Part shown: one piece after another, positions 21,584 through 34,700 of the stretch
How the letters are laid out: each line of letters starts with the position of its first letter
Position numbering within the stretch: the first letter of the stretch is position 1
Source: Cyanophora paradoxa
Taxonomy: Eukaryota > Glaucocystophyceae > Cyanophorales > Cyanophoraceae
Assembly: GCA_004431415.1 (NCBI GenBank)
Contig: QPMI01000157.1
Span: forward strand, 186,001-250,000
DNA length: 64,000 bases
Direction: 5' to 3'
Made by a program: the position numbers and the translations under genes
Notes under the pieces: generated by a model
Seen by the model: the letters and a program-made list of their open reading frames with translations, nothing else
What the model was told of the DNA's origin: nothing
The model's database searches: none

Positions 21584-24500
21584 AGAAAAGAAGCTCGCAT
21601 CAAAAATAGATTGAGGGGGCTAGGGCGGTCACGTGACTCAGGGTTTGAACCATCGTAATCAGAGCCCTCCCCTAAATGCCGTAAACGAAGAAGCTCAATG
21701 CGCTCGACAGCAGGAGGCAACGTAATCTCGAGAATATCCAGAAAACGTTTCCACAGGTTTAGCAGAGCATTAACGGAGTACACTGGTACCCGCTCAGCAA
21801 GTAAATTATCGGGTGAGAGATATGCACGGGACAGCTGAAAAATTGCGTAAATGCCCGCCAAAATATAACCGAGATACCGAACACAGAAATCGGCATCCAC
21901 AGAAGATGTGATCAATGTCCCCGCAACACCGGGAACTTGTGGATCTAGAATAGCGGAGAACGTAATAGGAGGCAATGGTAAAGAGGGCTGCACGTCCTCG
22001 GGCAAAGCCTCTGCTAAGGATGTGAGCTCAGCATGCATGGCCCGCCAAAAACCCTGCACCACAGGGCAATCAAAGAAAACGTGCCGCACTGAACGATGCT
22101 GCCCATCATTACAAGCGCGGCAAAAAATAGCCGCGACCGGCGGCCGTTGTAAAGATGGGAAAGCCTTATATCGGAGACGGAAGAGGACATCGAGCCACAG
22201 CATAGGAAAGGCACGAAGGGCGACGAGCTGAGACACGCGATTAAGAGGGAGATCCAGACCCCAGTGTTCTGAAGGCATCTTAGCCCTACTCCGCACCCGC
22301 CACAGTCGCTGTACCTCGAGCTGGTAAAAGCGCCGAACAGAAAAGCCCTGAAGCGTGAGCATCTTATCGAATGTGAAAGCAAAATTGCTGTAGGAAAGCG
22401 TAGCTGTCGAACCCGTGCCAAGCGAAACCAGAATTGGACGCGAACCTCTGCGCAAAGAAATAAAATACTGGGAGGAGAGCACATGAAGCGGCAAGAGGCC
22501 AGCTGGTACGCCAGGGTACAAGAGCGGATCTGGAGGGCGGCCACGGGGCCACGGGACGAAATCCAACACCCGTGGGACAATCTCACCTTCAAAAAGAGGG
22601 AAGGCCACAAAAAAGCCCGAGGGACCCCTCAGATACACATATTTATCATCTTTCGATTTATACCATAAGAAACGTTCCGGTACGGCATTAGCAGTAAGCG
22701 TTGTAAGCCAACTGGATGGCAGGGCACGACAAATTTGATCAAAGGCAGCAGTATAATCAACTAGCATTGCAGGGGGAGCACGAAATCGGTGCAACTGTAC
22801 ATCCCAAATGTCAGCGACGCGCTGTACACCGGCTCTCGCAAACTCAGTATGTGTCTGTGCTGCAATGTCACTAGGAAGAACATATAAAGGATTAAGAAAA
22901 ATAGGCTGGGTCAAAATTTGATGCACGGTTGTAGGAGATGCAACGGCTTGACGATCTCGCCACGCCTCAAACAGCATCTGCCAAAGCGGTGGCAAATGCA
23001 ATCTTGGCAAGATGGCAGACACATCAAGCCCCAAAATGACATTAGCATAAGAGAATGGAGCCAACTGACGGTCTATTTGGTATTGAATATATTCCTTCCA
23101 AGGAGCTGAACAGGCCGGGTCGTTAAGGAAGGCAAGCCATTTAGATTTTAAAGCCAGCGAAAACGTAACAATATCTGGGCAATTTAATCCACCGTCTTTA
23201 AACGGAAGCGCCGTAACATATGTAGATACGGAGCCGCGTACACCCGAAAAGTTGCGGATTAAATTACTCCAAGCTTTATAACGATCACCTCCCGGTTCTA
23301 AAATATACAGCGGATAATGTAGTGATCCCACAATAGCAGCCCACGCAAGTAAAACACCAGAGCGTAGAGGCATCCGATTCCGGTTAACTGACTGTGCGCG
23401 CAGAACGAGAGCAGCAGTCTTTTTATTCCAAAACCGGTCATGCACTAGCTCCAGAGGGAACCCGAGATATTTGGCGATCTTGGCATCTGCGGAAATCTCA
23501 GAAGGATCAACCTTCATACGCTCAAAAGGACAATCAGGTGGAAGAGATAAATTTGAGTGCATGGGTAGTATATGCGATTTTTCGAGATTAATTTTCGCCC
23601 CTGTTAACCGTTGAAATTTCTTAATGAGAGCGTCCCAAATGGGGAATTCCGCAAAGGAGGCAATAAGGGGAACAGTATCATCAGCAAACTGGAGGACCTT
23701 GCATATGGACCGCCCAGAAATTTGCACCCCGCGTATACGGGGTTCAGTATCGATTAACATGATTAATAGATGCGCACACAAATTATATAGATATGGCGAT
23801 AGAGGACCACCCTGCCGGACTCCGCACCGGATGGGAAACCGAGGCGTTGTCCAGCCATTAATATGGATCATCCCCGACAGATCAGAATACAAAAGACGGA
23901 CCCAGTCAGTAAAGTATGACCCAAATCCATATTGATTCAAGGTCCAGAAAAGAAACTCCCAATTCACCCGATCATAGGCTTTGGAGAAATCAAGGAACCC
24001 CAAACAAAGTTCCTCGAGATCGGGATTATCCCCTCATAATACATCAATAAATATACGAGCATAAATTGATGCACCGCAGAACGTTTGGTGATAAAACCCG
24101 ACTGATATTTTGATATTAAGCGGGGCATGATAGGGGTCAAGCGGTTAGATAATGCCCGCTCGACTGCTCGCTCCTCTACATTCGATAGAGCGATAGGCCG
24201 ACGGTTAGTGACCAAAGTCGCATCCGTACCAGGTTTCGGAATTGGGACAATGAGGATATCTCGTAGCGAGCCAGGGCCGCCTTCCGATTATGCATAGCCT
24301 TAAGGTATTCCATAAAATCTGGACCAATGTCGCCCCAGAAAGTACTATAAAATTCAGGTACTAAACCATCAAGTCCAGGGGATTTTCTAAGCCCAGATAT
24401 ATCCTTAAACGATTGCAACAATTCATAGGCGGCCAGTGGGGTATCGAGATCCACGGCCTCCCGCGGAATGAGTTTATAAGGCGCATACAGTGACGCACAT

Positions 24501-25917
24501 TCAGCCCGTTCATCACGATGCGCCGCCACCACACTTTGAGCTTGCTGACCATCGTATAAATCAGCGAAATGAGCTGCCGACAACGTCATAAGCACAAAGG
24601 GATTATCAGAAGCATAAGAGGGATCCGGGGTGTTGGCCGGCCGGAGTTTATTCTCACATCCGGTCTCCTGCTCAGCAGTTCCGAAATAATGAGTGAAAAA
24701 CTCCCGCCTCGATGTGGCCTCGTTCTGACTTGAGAATAGCGAGTCAGCTTGAACGGCAGCCCTACACACTTGAGGCATGCGCTCCCGCAGCTCTCTATAA
24801 AGAGCAGAGCGGCCACTCAAGAAACTGTCCCGTAAGATCTCGCCCTGCGAATAGGCGGTGATGAGACGTTCGAGACGTTTCATGGCAGACCAGTAAGCCG
24901 ACTTATTCTTGCGCCGCTCAGTCGACTCCCACGCAGAGAGAGCAGTCTGTAGATACCGTTTAAGAGCTTCGAAGCGAAGAATAGAATCGGATGCAGGCGA
25001 AGGCCACTCAGCACGCCACATCTGAAAAACCTTCCGAATTTCAGCGAGATACGCTGGGTTCTTCCCATAAAGGTCCCATCGCATCTTCCAGCGACCCGGC
25101 CCACGCTGATGAACTGGAGGGGACAGCGTGAGTTGAATTCCAATGTGATCAGAAAGAGGCCTATCAAGATGTCTGGAAGTGTATTTCATCCATGGGACGA
25201 GCACTGGGTTCCATGCGAGTAGGGATTGAGAGACAAAGAAATAATCTAGACGAGATTCGACGGCCCCGAGGCTGCCTGGGCATTAGTCCGATAAAACGTT
25301 TTAAATCGATTAGACCGGCGCTCATCCGTACAAAGCGATGCAACATCCTGGAGTTGATATTGCGAGCAAACCGCTTCAAAGGATGCAGGGGGCGACACCC
25401 GCCCCGAAGTACTGTTCGCGTCAGAAGGCAAAAGGTGAAAGTTAAAATCACCACATAAGATTAAATGGGACCCCACAGGAACGACCGACTCCAGAGTATG
25501 ACACAATGTCTCGTAGAAGCCTAACCGTTCAGCATCCTGAACAGGTGCGTAAATGTTGCACAGGTAAATATTTACAGTTCCAGAGCGCAACAGGAACAGC
25601 TGCAGCCGGGAACTCTGTGCAGGAGCTAGCGAGGTAATGCTAAATCGCTTATTAGGGAAGAGAGTAGCTACACCTTGACTGGCAACTTCTGGATTGAAAG
25701 CCCAGTACGAAGGGGTAGCCCCCCACTTGCCTTTCAGAAAAGCAGCGTCTACTTTACTCGATACGTGAGTTTCCTGTAAACAAACTATGGATTTGCGAGA
25801 CTGTTCACGAGCACACTTAAGGAGATAATCAACGTGGTGCATACCAAGTGAAGCACAGAAGCTTGTGTCTCCTACTAATTTCCCTGCAACGTTCAGGGAG
25901 ACAATATTGATGGCCAT
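21472..25917 (-). pseudogene. LINE ORF2: APE endonuclease and reverse transcriptase, frameshifted
   Basis: Start MAINIVSLNVAGK at 25,917. The endonuclease shows NIVSLNV, CLQETH, NIYAP, CGDFNFH and, after a frameshift near 25,262, a LSDH motif (about 25,140). The reverse transcriptase follows: PIPKPGTDATLVTNRRPIAL (about 24,230), QSGF, FLDFSKAYDRVNWEF (about 23,990), VRQGGPLSPYLYN, and the catalytic FADD (about 23,680). A zf-RVT-like cluster CRACNDGQHRSVRHVFFDC lies near 22,115. No RNase H domain is visible. Breaks near 25,262, 24,265 and 24,020 make it non-functional as read, unless they are assembly errors. Confidence 0.85.
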
Positions 25918-26003
25918 AGTATGATCACGGTGGTTTAAAGAATCCAGAGAAAACTATGTACAAGCTTAAATTGAAGAAGGGCAAAATACGAGACGACCCT
26001 ACT

Positions 26004-26042
26004 TGCCAGTGCCAGAACCGGCACAAGTGCCAGAACCGGCAC
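26004..26042. repeat. Two copies of a short tandem repeat in the LINE spacer
   Basis: Two adjacent copies of GTGCCAGAACCGGCACAA-type sequence, each itself nearly palindromic (GTGCC...GGCAC). It lies in the spacer between ORF1 and ORF2. Confidence 0.7.
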
Positions 26043-26250
26043 CCCGAACGCGTGTTGGAATTGTACGGCCGGCGGCAGCGATCTGCATGTTCGTCATCTC
26101 CGTGGGCAGGCCAGCGGGCTGCGCTCAGAAACAAGGTGAGGGCGAGTTGAAAAAAGTAATAAGAGTGCCAATTTATGAGATGTCTATGCATCGTATTTAA
26201 ACAGTAATCCAGTTTTAAAGCCCAGATCAGAACAATTGCAAGTTCAAGGT

Positions 26251-26310
26251 GCCGCAGCTGCAGCGCAGCCTTGGCATCATGCCGCAGCTGCAGTGCAGCT
26301 TTGGCAGTCC
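26251..26310. repeat. Two 30-bp tandem units (GCCGCAGCTGCAG...)
   Basis: Two abutting 30-base units starting GCCGCAGCTGCAG, differing at a few positions; a partial third unit follows near 26,320. It lies upstream of the LINE ORF2, perhaps as a promoter-like or spacer array. Confidence 0.75.
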
Positions 26311-26392
26311 ACAACCCCAACTGCAGCGCAGCCGGGGGGCCACCAACTGTACACCCCTATTAGATCTGAACAAAAGAAAGAGCTCACCGGGT

Positions 26393-27566
26393 CTATAGCC
26401 ATGTCCGAAGGGCCGCCAGCGGAGCCAGAGGGGCGGGAGGTGCGGCAGAGGCCTTCCCGGCCCGGGCTTGGAGAATGGCCTGAAGGGGAAGACAATGCGG
26501 TGGCAGGCTTGGAGAGCTGTCCGTCAGGCCCTGGCGGGGCGGAGAGCTCAAGGCCCATAGGACCAGTTGCCTCTGTCCAACGCGGGCCAGTTGCTGGGTA
26601 AGAATAAGTAAACTGATCAGCTGCAGGCTTATCTGCAGCTGCGCTGGGCCAGCTGCGGCTGTCTCCTTGCGGGCCGCCTTCTGAGGCCGGGACGCTGAGG
26701 ACGGAGTGGACGCGGCGGAGAGTTTGGAGGTATGAAATTCAGAGAGAGAGGGGTGATGGTCAGCTAGGGGATGAGGAAGGTGAGGCCGGCCTCCGCAACC
26801 ATACAGGCGGCAGTCCCGCCAGCTGGCCGCCACACGAAGCTCAAGCCCGTCGCCAAAGGTAACCGTATTAGGAAGAGCAACTTGCACATCGAGCGGGGCA
26901 GCTCAGAGAGATAGATCTTCATAATCCCGGCTGGCATGCCCCGCTGCTGATAATGAATGTGCCGGACTTTCAGGCCGCGCTGCGCCAGCCAATGGCGGAT
27001 AGGGTCCTCATCGGGCCGATGCTGAAACTTCTCAAGCCAGATCCAGTGATCCTGGCCCTGCGGGCGCTGAAGCGGCGGCTGGCCAGGGTCAGGAGGCAGA
27101 CCGCCCGCCGGCGGCGTCGGCTCACGGCCGACAATCCAAGCGGCCGCAAGAATGCCAAGGGCTGGAACGGCCAACTGGAGGCCAGCTGCACCGACCGATG
27201 TCAGGAACCGCTCACAATGCGCAGTACTACTGAAGATCACAAGAAACCGCGACCCCAGCGCGCGACCGAATGCGCTGGCTCGCTGGTAAGAGCGCTCACA
27301 CGCTCAGTGATCAGCTGCTGTAGCGCATCGAAGGCCGGCTGCGTGTAGAAGGTCCAAGCAGTCGGAGGAATGATGCTAGCATAACTGAAGGTTGGCGGAT
27401 AGAGCTGGGCGACGGTCGCAACAGTAACAAGCGTGAGCACTGTCAATGGCACAGCGCTAGTCGGAAACAGCCGCTGCCACTCCGCCTGCAGCGGGGCAAG
27501 GTCGAAGTTGGCTGTCGCCCGGTTCTGCTCTGATCGCGGCATACGCTCAAGCTCGTCTAGAGCCAC
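26393..27566 (-). pseudogene. Probable LINE ORF1, frameshifted
   Basis: Three overlapping frames make one broken protein. The first is 27,566-27,237, containing NFDLAPLQAEWQRLFPT and IIPPTAWTFYTQPAFDALQQ. The second is 27,240-26,764, containing DEDPIRHWLAQRGLKVRHI and MPAGIMKIYLSELP, a fold-like stretch in the place of the RRM/C-terminal region of LINE ORF1 proteins. The third is 26,887-26,393, low-complexity. Its place upstream of the endonuclease/RT and the shared base composition support ORF1. The assignment is inferred from position. Confidence 0.5.
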
Positions 27567-27650
27567 AGATTACGATCCAGATGGTTGACGTGAGAGACGT
27601 GCACGCGTCTGGGCTAACAGACGCGCTCCCGCAGCGCGGGGGGGTACAAT

Positions 27651-28795
27651 TCCCCCCAGTTGCTTTATATATATATAATTATAAATTATGTCGTATTGCT
27701 TAAACTTCGAGTTCTTCCGATTCTATATATTCTAGTTCTGACTCTCATTTGAGTTAGCTTGTCATGATCACCTCCAATATTGATTCCGGGATGCCGCGGA
27801 CTCCGGATCCGGGACGCACGCTGGAGGAAGGGGCCGGGGCAGGTTTAGGGTGCGAGAAGGGTGCGAAATCGCAGAGAAGGACAGCTCGCGCAGCCGCCGG
27901 GCCTGCCGCAGTGCAGAGCTTCCGCCCCGTCGATCGCAGATCTCGAGAAGGCCCCCGCCTGCAGACAGCGCTCATGATCAGCCGCCTGCAGAGAGCTTCC
28001 GCCCCGTCGCGCATTTGTCTCCGCCGTTCCGGTTCATCATAATCAATATCCTGTCAGCGTGCTGACGAGATACTCGCTATATAGCTAAGCCTGACTCTCA
28101 TGATCATGATCAGTGATACAGCTCGGGATCCAGGAGCTCGAGGCCTATGCCATGATGCAAATGGGGAATCGATTCTATGGGAAATTGAGGCCTTGAATAT
28201 TAGTTGAATTCCGCACCGCCCATGGCCACTGTACATGTACGTCCATTTTAACGTCAAGGTGAAGAATTCGAACGAATCTTAGTCAAGACCTAGGTGCCGG
28301 GGTTGGCGCCCTGGCGCCCTCGCCCCGCGCGATTTGAATTCGCACTGCAGCTGTGCGTACACATGATACGTGATTCGAAATTTGGAATTCCAAACCTTGG
28401 GGTCAAAAGGATCGAATGGGCCGGGCTCCGGAGCCAGCACATATGAAACTAAAGCCGTACGCGTGCCTCTACTTATTAGACTAAAGACTAAATCAAAGCA
28501 ACATAAATCACGATGGTCATCACGGGTCAAAGCGTCGAAAACGTTACCATCTAGACACTAACTGTGCTCTACCTGTAACCAGGGGGCTCGACACAAGGGG
28601 CTGTGCACGTGCCGCGACCGCGGTTTGAGATCAATTACCAACCTACATCTATAGCTAGCTACCAATCGCGAGCAGGGATCTGTACATCCATGGGCGATTA
28701 ATATTTCCGCAGCACGTAGCCCATGGCCACGTGCACCGTATAAAACTATAGAGAGCGCGGGCTCAAGAGTTAGATGGTGTCCGATGGTCTCGAAT
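27651..28795. other. Intergenic, no gene seen
   Basis: An AT-rich stretch (27,660-27,760) is followed by mixed sequence. A short phrase, AGCTTCCGCCCCGTCG, occurs twice (about 27,918 and 27,998). I see no coding signal, RNA gene or mobile-element boundary. Part of it is presumably the 3' flank of the minus-strand surface-protein gene. Confidence 0.4.
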
Positions 28796-31700
28796 CTACA
28801 GGTGGACGCTGGTGCCGAACGTGGGGTACCGCTGGTCAGCGTTGACGTTGCTCTCCATGTCGCCCTTCCCTCCGCGGGCGTTGGGTCTCGCCCGCTTGCG
28901 CTCGTCGCTCCGGCGGCGGATGTACCTGTCCGACCATCGCGGCGTGGTGAGCGTCCCGCAGATCTAGAGCTCTCAGCTTCGACTTCGCACCAGACGACGG
29001 CGGCGATGAGCGCCGCGCCCCCCACACCGCCGACGACGCCGCCGATGATCGCGCCGGAGTTCGTCCCGTCGCCGCCGCCGGTCGCCGTCGTCTGGGACGC
29101 GCCTCCGGCAGCTGCGTTGGAGCCGGAGCCGGAGCCCGAGCCCTGGACGCAGCCGGCTCCCGGGCAGGCCGGGAGGAAGGTGATCCCGCCGATCGTGCGG
29201 GGCACGGTGGTCGACCGCAGAGCCCGCAGCAGCGTCGCTACCAGCGCGTCCGTCGCCGCCTGCGACTGCGTTGACGTGACCTGTGCGGCGGAAAAGCCAA
29301 TCCGAAACAGTGAGCAAGAGCAGCAGCTGCGATAATTATGGAGCACCTCCCCGTTGACGATGACGGACCCTCGCACGAGCGACAGGATCTGCGGTCGACG
29401 TCAGCGTTCATATATATGCATAGACCCGAAATTAAACCTTAAACGGTGAAAAGGACGCGTGCATGCGCATGCGCACCCGCACGGCGCCCTTCTGGAGGCC
29501 CAGGACGGACTCGAACCACGCCCCGAGCTCGTCCTTGACGGTCTGGTTCGTGAAGAACGCGTCCGGCGGCGACTGCGTCGTGTTGAACGTGTACCGGAAG
29601 GGGCCTGCGGGGCGGGCGCGCGTAAGTGCACGCGTGTGCACACATCAGCGCTGGCTTGGCTGCGCACTGGCGAAGGAGCAGGAGAGGCTGTCCGCAATTG
29701 CAGAGGAGGAGGACGAGCAGAAAGCGGGCGCCGTGCACGTGCCAGCGCACCACACGCATTGCGCTGCACGTGTGCACACAAATATAATTGAGTTTAGACC
29801 AGCGCAAGTGGTTTATAGATCAGATCGACGTCGACGGCTCCGTTCGAGATCTAAGCCCGTCTTACCGGACGAAGTGGCGGTGCAGGCGGTGCAGGACGTC
29901 GCGACGGCGCAGGAGCTGTTGAGGCCCCCGAGGATTGCCCCCGCCCCGGGAAGGTTCGGAATCAGCTCTGCGCGTCGACGTTTACGTGTGCGCACGGGGC
30001 TCGCTTGAGATTTACAGCCGGCGGGCGGAACGCACGGACGTCGGTGATGGAGTCATCGCCCATCGACACGGCCCCTGCCGCCCCCGGAATGTTGACCTGC
30101 GCCGCACCCACCGCGGCGCGATAGCGATGAATAGAAGTACGACAGGCCCAGAAAAGCGCCGGATACGCACTGCAGCGAGCCCGCTGGAGACGGGAACGTC
30201 GCCGAAAGAGAACGTTTCTCCCCGCAGCGTCGCGCTGTTGACCGCCGACTGGATCGAGCTCGTCACCTTGCCATCAGAAATTATAACTCGCAAGCGAGTG
30301 CAGCCGGCGCGTGCGCGAGAGACGGAAGAGCGCGCACAGAGGCGGCGTCGGAGCCCGGGGCGCTCTGGACGGCGACGGTGACCGCGACGCTGCCGGCGAG
30401 CAGCCGGCGCCGCCGGGCGACGTCCTGCGAGACGCGCCGGCTTGAGCTTTGATCGCATGGCGTGCCGAGCAGAGCGCGACGGGCGATTTTGAGGCGCACC
30501 TCGATGTAGAGGATGCGGAGGCGGCCGGGCGGAATCTTGAACTGCCTCGCGATGGCCTGGAGGAACTTGACCTGCTTCTCTGCCGTGAAGTCCGCCCTGC
30601 ACAGGCGGAGCGAAGTCTCGGCCGGACGCAAAGAAAGCTTAGACCGAGCAGGCGAGAGCGCACCTGCTGATGCCGAGGGCGAGCGTGACGTTCATCGACA
30701 GGCTCGCGGCGGGCAGCGACGAGGCCTGCAAAGAGAGTGAGCGATCCTGTCTGCAGGGCGAGAGTTCTGGAGCCTTGAAGTTCGAGCCGGGCGCGCCTCG
30801 GTGCGGACGAGGTTGTCGGGGGTGCGGGGTGCTTCGCCGACGACCATCTGCTCCAGGGGCATCGGGAGGCACACCTTCGCCTTCGCCTCCTTCATCGCCG
30901 CCCGCCCCGCCCGCGCCGCCTGCACAAATTCAAAGGGAAAGAAAGCGGAATTGAGAGCCGCGACGTCGACACGAAGGATATATAGCGGGCACGCGGGCCG
31001 CTCGCCTGGAGGTTGAGGAGGTCGCGCCAGAGGACGGCGGACGAGGCGGGGACGGTGGCGGGGCACGTCCCCTCCAGCAGCTCGTGCACCTCCGGCCCGA
31101 ACTGGAAGACCGTCGCCTCCTCCGAGATCGCCGGGCTCTCTTTCACGGCCGCGCGGGTGTACAGCGCATTCTCTGTGTGCCAGTGCCAGGCCTGGGAGGG
31201 CGAACGTTTTGCGTTCAATTATCCCCCCAAACGCGCTTGCGACATTAAATGCATATGATTGTGAGTGTTGAAGCAGAGTTGAAGATGCTTACCCTCACGT
31301 TCCTGCAAAACGATGCAGCACGCGTACGTGTCAGATATCGCGATTGATTGCAATCGAAGAACACGCACAGAGTGTAAATGTTCCGGATGAGCGAGTACAG
31401 AGACGTGAAGGGAGCACGGGCCACGTCCCCGAGGAGCGGCACCTCGGTGAAGACGACGATGCGCGAGATGCTGTCCAGGACGCTCTCCGCGCTAGCTCTA
31501 GTGCTAGTACCGGTGTAAGTGGGAGCCATAGAGGCCCCGAACTTTCCATCGTTGCAAGCACACGTCGGGCCGTCGTAGCATGTGCCTCCTGTACCGATGC
31601 CGGTAGAAGTGGACAAACACGTTGAAGTCTGACCACGTCGACTGTAGCTAGGCTGGCAGTAGCACGACCTGTCGGTGGTCTTGGGGATCGAGACGTAGGC

Positions 31701-34700
31701 TTGCGATATTCCTTCGTTGCATTCACATGTTCCGCCGGAGCAAGATTCAGTAGCACCTGAGCCGTCGACAAAAGTCTTCCTCAAGCAAGTTCCGCCGCTC
31801 GGAGAACATGAGCAGGAAAGGAGGACGGTCTCGCGGGAAGTCGATCTCGTCTCGAGGAACGTGGAGTCCGGGATCGACGTGCAGCTTGCGGCGTAGTGCG
31901 CTCGCGCTGGAGAGCCGTCCGCGCAGACAGCTGCAACTTCATTACACGAACTTGACTTGAATGAAGCAGGCACAATTGCCCGGTTGAATAAGTCGGGATA
32001 ATATGTCATCGGGTAGAATGTAGGTATGCTTGTGTCGCTCGCCGATCGCGAGAGGAGAGGCGGCCAGTAGCCGGCAGGCGAGGCGCAGCTGGGGCAGGCG
32101 AACTTCCACTCTCCCAGCTGGCCGTTCTTCCAGCTGCGGTGAAGGCTGCATGCATATGCGGTCGGGGCTTGAGTCAGGCGCCGACGCGAAAAAAAAGGTT
32201 TTTGCATGCGTGTCACGATATAAAGTCTCGAAGCTTAAGTACAAGACGCACCTGCAGTCTTCGTATTCCCTGCTTGCTGGATCGCTAGGCGCACTGATTC
32301 CAGGAAAGGAGAATGACGCGATTGCTCCATTCGATACATTCCGCGGCTGCCCATTCGGAGTTCTTTGCCATGATTCAAAAATTAGAGATGCGAATCGTCA
32401 ATCAGACAATTTTCAATCACTTACGGGTAGAAGTAAAATGTGCCTTGTGTGTAAGTCGGGAAGAAGGTGCTGCATCCCGGCGGACGGGGTCGTACATCCA
32501 GACTCGCCGAGCAGTTGTTTATCAGACCTCCATTGAAATAGGGCATTCTAATCCGGAACACGCTCCCCGGCTGAATTAGATTACCATTTGCATTGCCGAA
32601 CAAACTGACATATGTTATCTCGCTTTCAGTTGTCTCCTGCACGACGTCCCCATACACTGTCGTCCCGTTGACGTAGGTTGTACTGACACGGTAGCGCTTG
32701 GCGTGGAACGACAAAGCCGTGTGCAGGTCAAGAAGCAGAGGATATGGAGCCGCGGCGGAGTATGCAACGTCCGCCGACTGCGGGGCAAGCGTAGTTATTA
32801 CGACAACACAGTTGATGACAAGTTTGAAATCAAGCACATAGTGCGCTGTCGTGAATGACCTCTCTGGGAGTTCAGCATACGTCGAGGTAATTCCCACTAT
32901 GTTAATCAGGTTTCGCTTGAACGCTTCTTCGGTGCGTATCCTGCGCATTCATACAGGAATTATCGAATGGTATGGTATACGTGTATATATATATATGTTC
33001 AAGCAGCACTGGCACTCACACTTCATAGCATCTCGAATGGCTGTCGCCCCCTCTTGCAGCCCACTCGCCGGTGAAAGGGGTCACTCTGCACGCGTCCCCA
33101 AATTAAAGTGTAAACATTACGCTTTTAAAATTCCAAAAGCGCATTGCATGCGAGGCCTCGTGATTTTTAAAAGCTTAAAGAGTGCACGAGAAGTGCACAC
33201 TCACCTGCGATTGCTCACGCAAGCAGCCGAGTAGGAAGGCTTAGCGAGGGTCCGAGAGTCCAACACGGTAGCAGGAGTGCTGGTATTCATGATCAGCTCC
33301 ACCTGCGTGCGCAATCGCATATAGCGATCTTCAGCTTAAAACAGTTTGTCGAGCTCGGGTGCAGGCTGGTATACGTAGGGGCACTTTTGCGAGCGAGGCG
33401 AAATCGAGGCGGAATGTGTGCGGAGGATATCGCGATTGGAAAGTTTCATTGAACAGTGGCTGCGCCCGCGTGCAGTCTTAGTCAGCCGCGGCCATATATA
33501 GATTCGTCGTCGAAAGCCTCCAACTTGCTTCTGCAGTAGCTGCACTCACGAAATTGAAGGCGCCGTCGCTGTAGACGGAGGAGTCGTTGAAGGCCGGAAA
33601 CTCAGCGGCTGATCTCAAGGCGTTCCATGAGGACCACGACCACGAATCCTGGGTGGTTTCTCGGAGCTCGTACTTTAAATCGGTATTGGACCCGGCGTTA
33701 GCGTTTCCCAGGCAGTTCCCGATGCCCGTGTTGAACTTGTACCCGTCGCTCAGGTACGTGCCGATGCACTCGACCCTCGTTACGGGTATCACGTTGTCCG
33801 ACGCGTCCTTGAACCTCACTCCCACGTTCTGCAGGCCGACCGACACGCGCTTGTAGTGGTCCGTGACTTGGTACTTCATCGCGATGTTGACCGTTCTGCG
33901 AATGCAACGTGGATATTCGAGTTCCGTGATGACGAGTCAATCAGCACACTCACATCGCGCATTCAGCAGTAGCCAGACAAGCGGGGCCCGTGCTGATTTT
34001 AATTTCGTCCAGCGCAAGTGGGATGACTCCCGGTTGCGGGGCGGAGAGGGGCCCGTTACTGCAAACGTTCAATGCTGCGCGAGAGCATAAAATTGCGGAT
34101 GCGGCGCACCCCCAGAGGGCGTTGGAGATGAGGTCGTAGAGCCTGATGAAGCCGACGGGGAGGCCGAGGAACTCCTCCAGGGGCGCCTCCACGTTCTCGC
34201 ACACGCCCGCGCCCCCGCACGCCGCGCTCGTGTCGCACCCCTGCGCATGCGGAGCCGCGTCAAGAGGGCGGAGAGAGCGGCTCGACCCGAGCTGCTTGCG
34301 ATTGTCGCAGCGCGCCTGGTGGATGGTGAAGTGATCCGCCCCCGTGCCTACGTTGCGGCCGCGGAGAAAGGTTTAGACTCAGCGTGTCTGGAGTCAGGGT
34401 CTGCGAGGGGCGGGCGCACCGGAGACGCCGAGCTCAAAGGCGGCGAGGCCGGACGGCTCGCCGTGGCACTGCGCGAGCCCCGCCTCCGCCTTCAGGTCCT
34501 TCGGCAGGAACTTGGCTGCCGCGAGGCGGGCAAGGCCGCGAACGTTAGCGCTCGACGTCGGTGGCGGATGCGGAGGGCGCGGGGCGCGCGGGGGCACCGA
34601 TCCTGGCGAGGCAGTAGCCCTTTTCGGCGATCGCGTCGAGGCTGCAGTCCGTGGTCCTCACGTCGAAGAGCGTCGCGTTCTCGCTCGCGTAGTAGCTCGT

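Larger units (their letters stand above)
19845..27650 (-). mobile_element. Non-LTR retrotransposon (LINE), degenerate
   Basis: One element read on the minus strand. It has an ORF1-like region (27,566-26,393), a spacer with short tandem repeats, an APE endonuclease plus reverse transcriptase (25,917-21,472), a third zinc-finger frame (21,583-19,960), a 3' stem-loop (19,887-19,863) and a terminal A12 (plus-strand T12 at 19,845-19,856). GC content is much lower than the host genes to its left. The 5' end is uncertain and I found no clear target-site duplication. Frameshifts in ORF1 and ORF2 suggest an inactive copy. Confidence 0.85.

Noticed and set aside
19803-27700. Target-site duplication of the LINE
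   Set aside because: No convincing match was found between the sequence beside the T-run (19,803-19,844) and either candidate 5' end.
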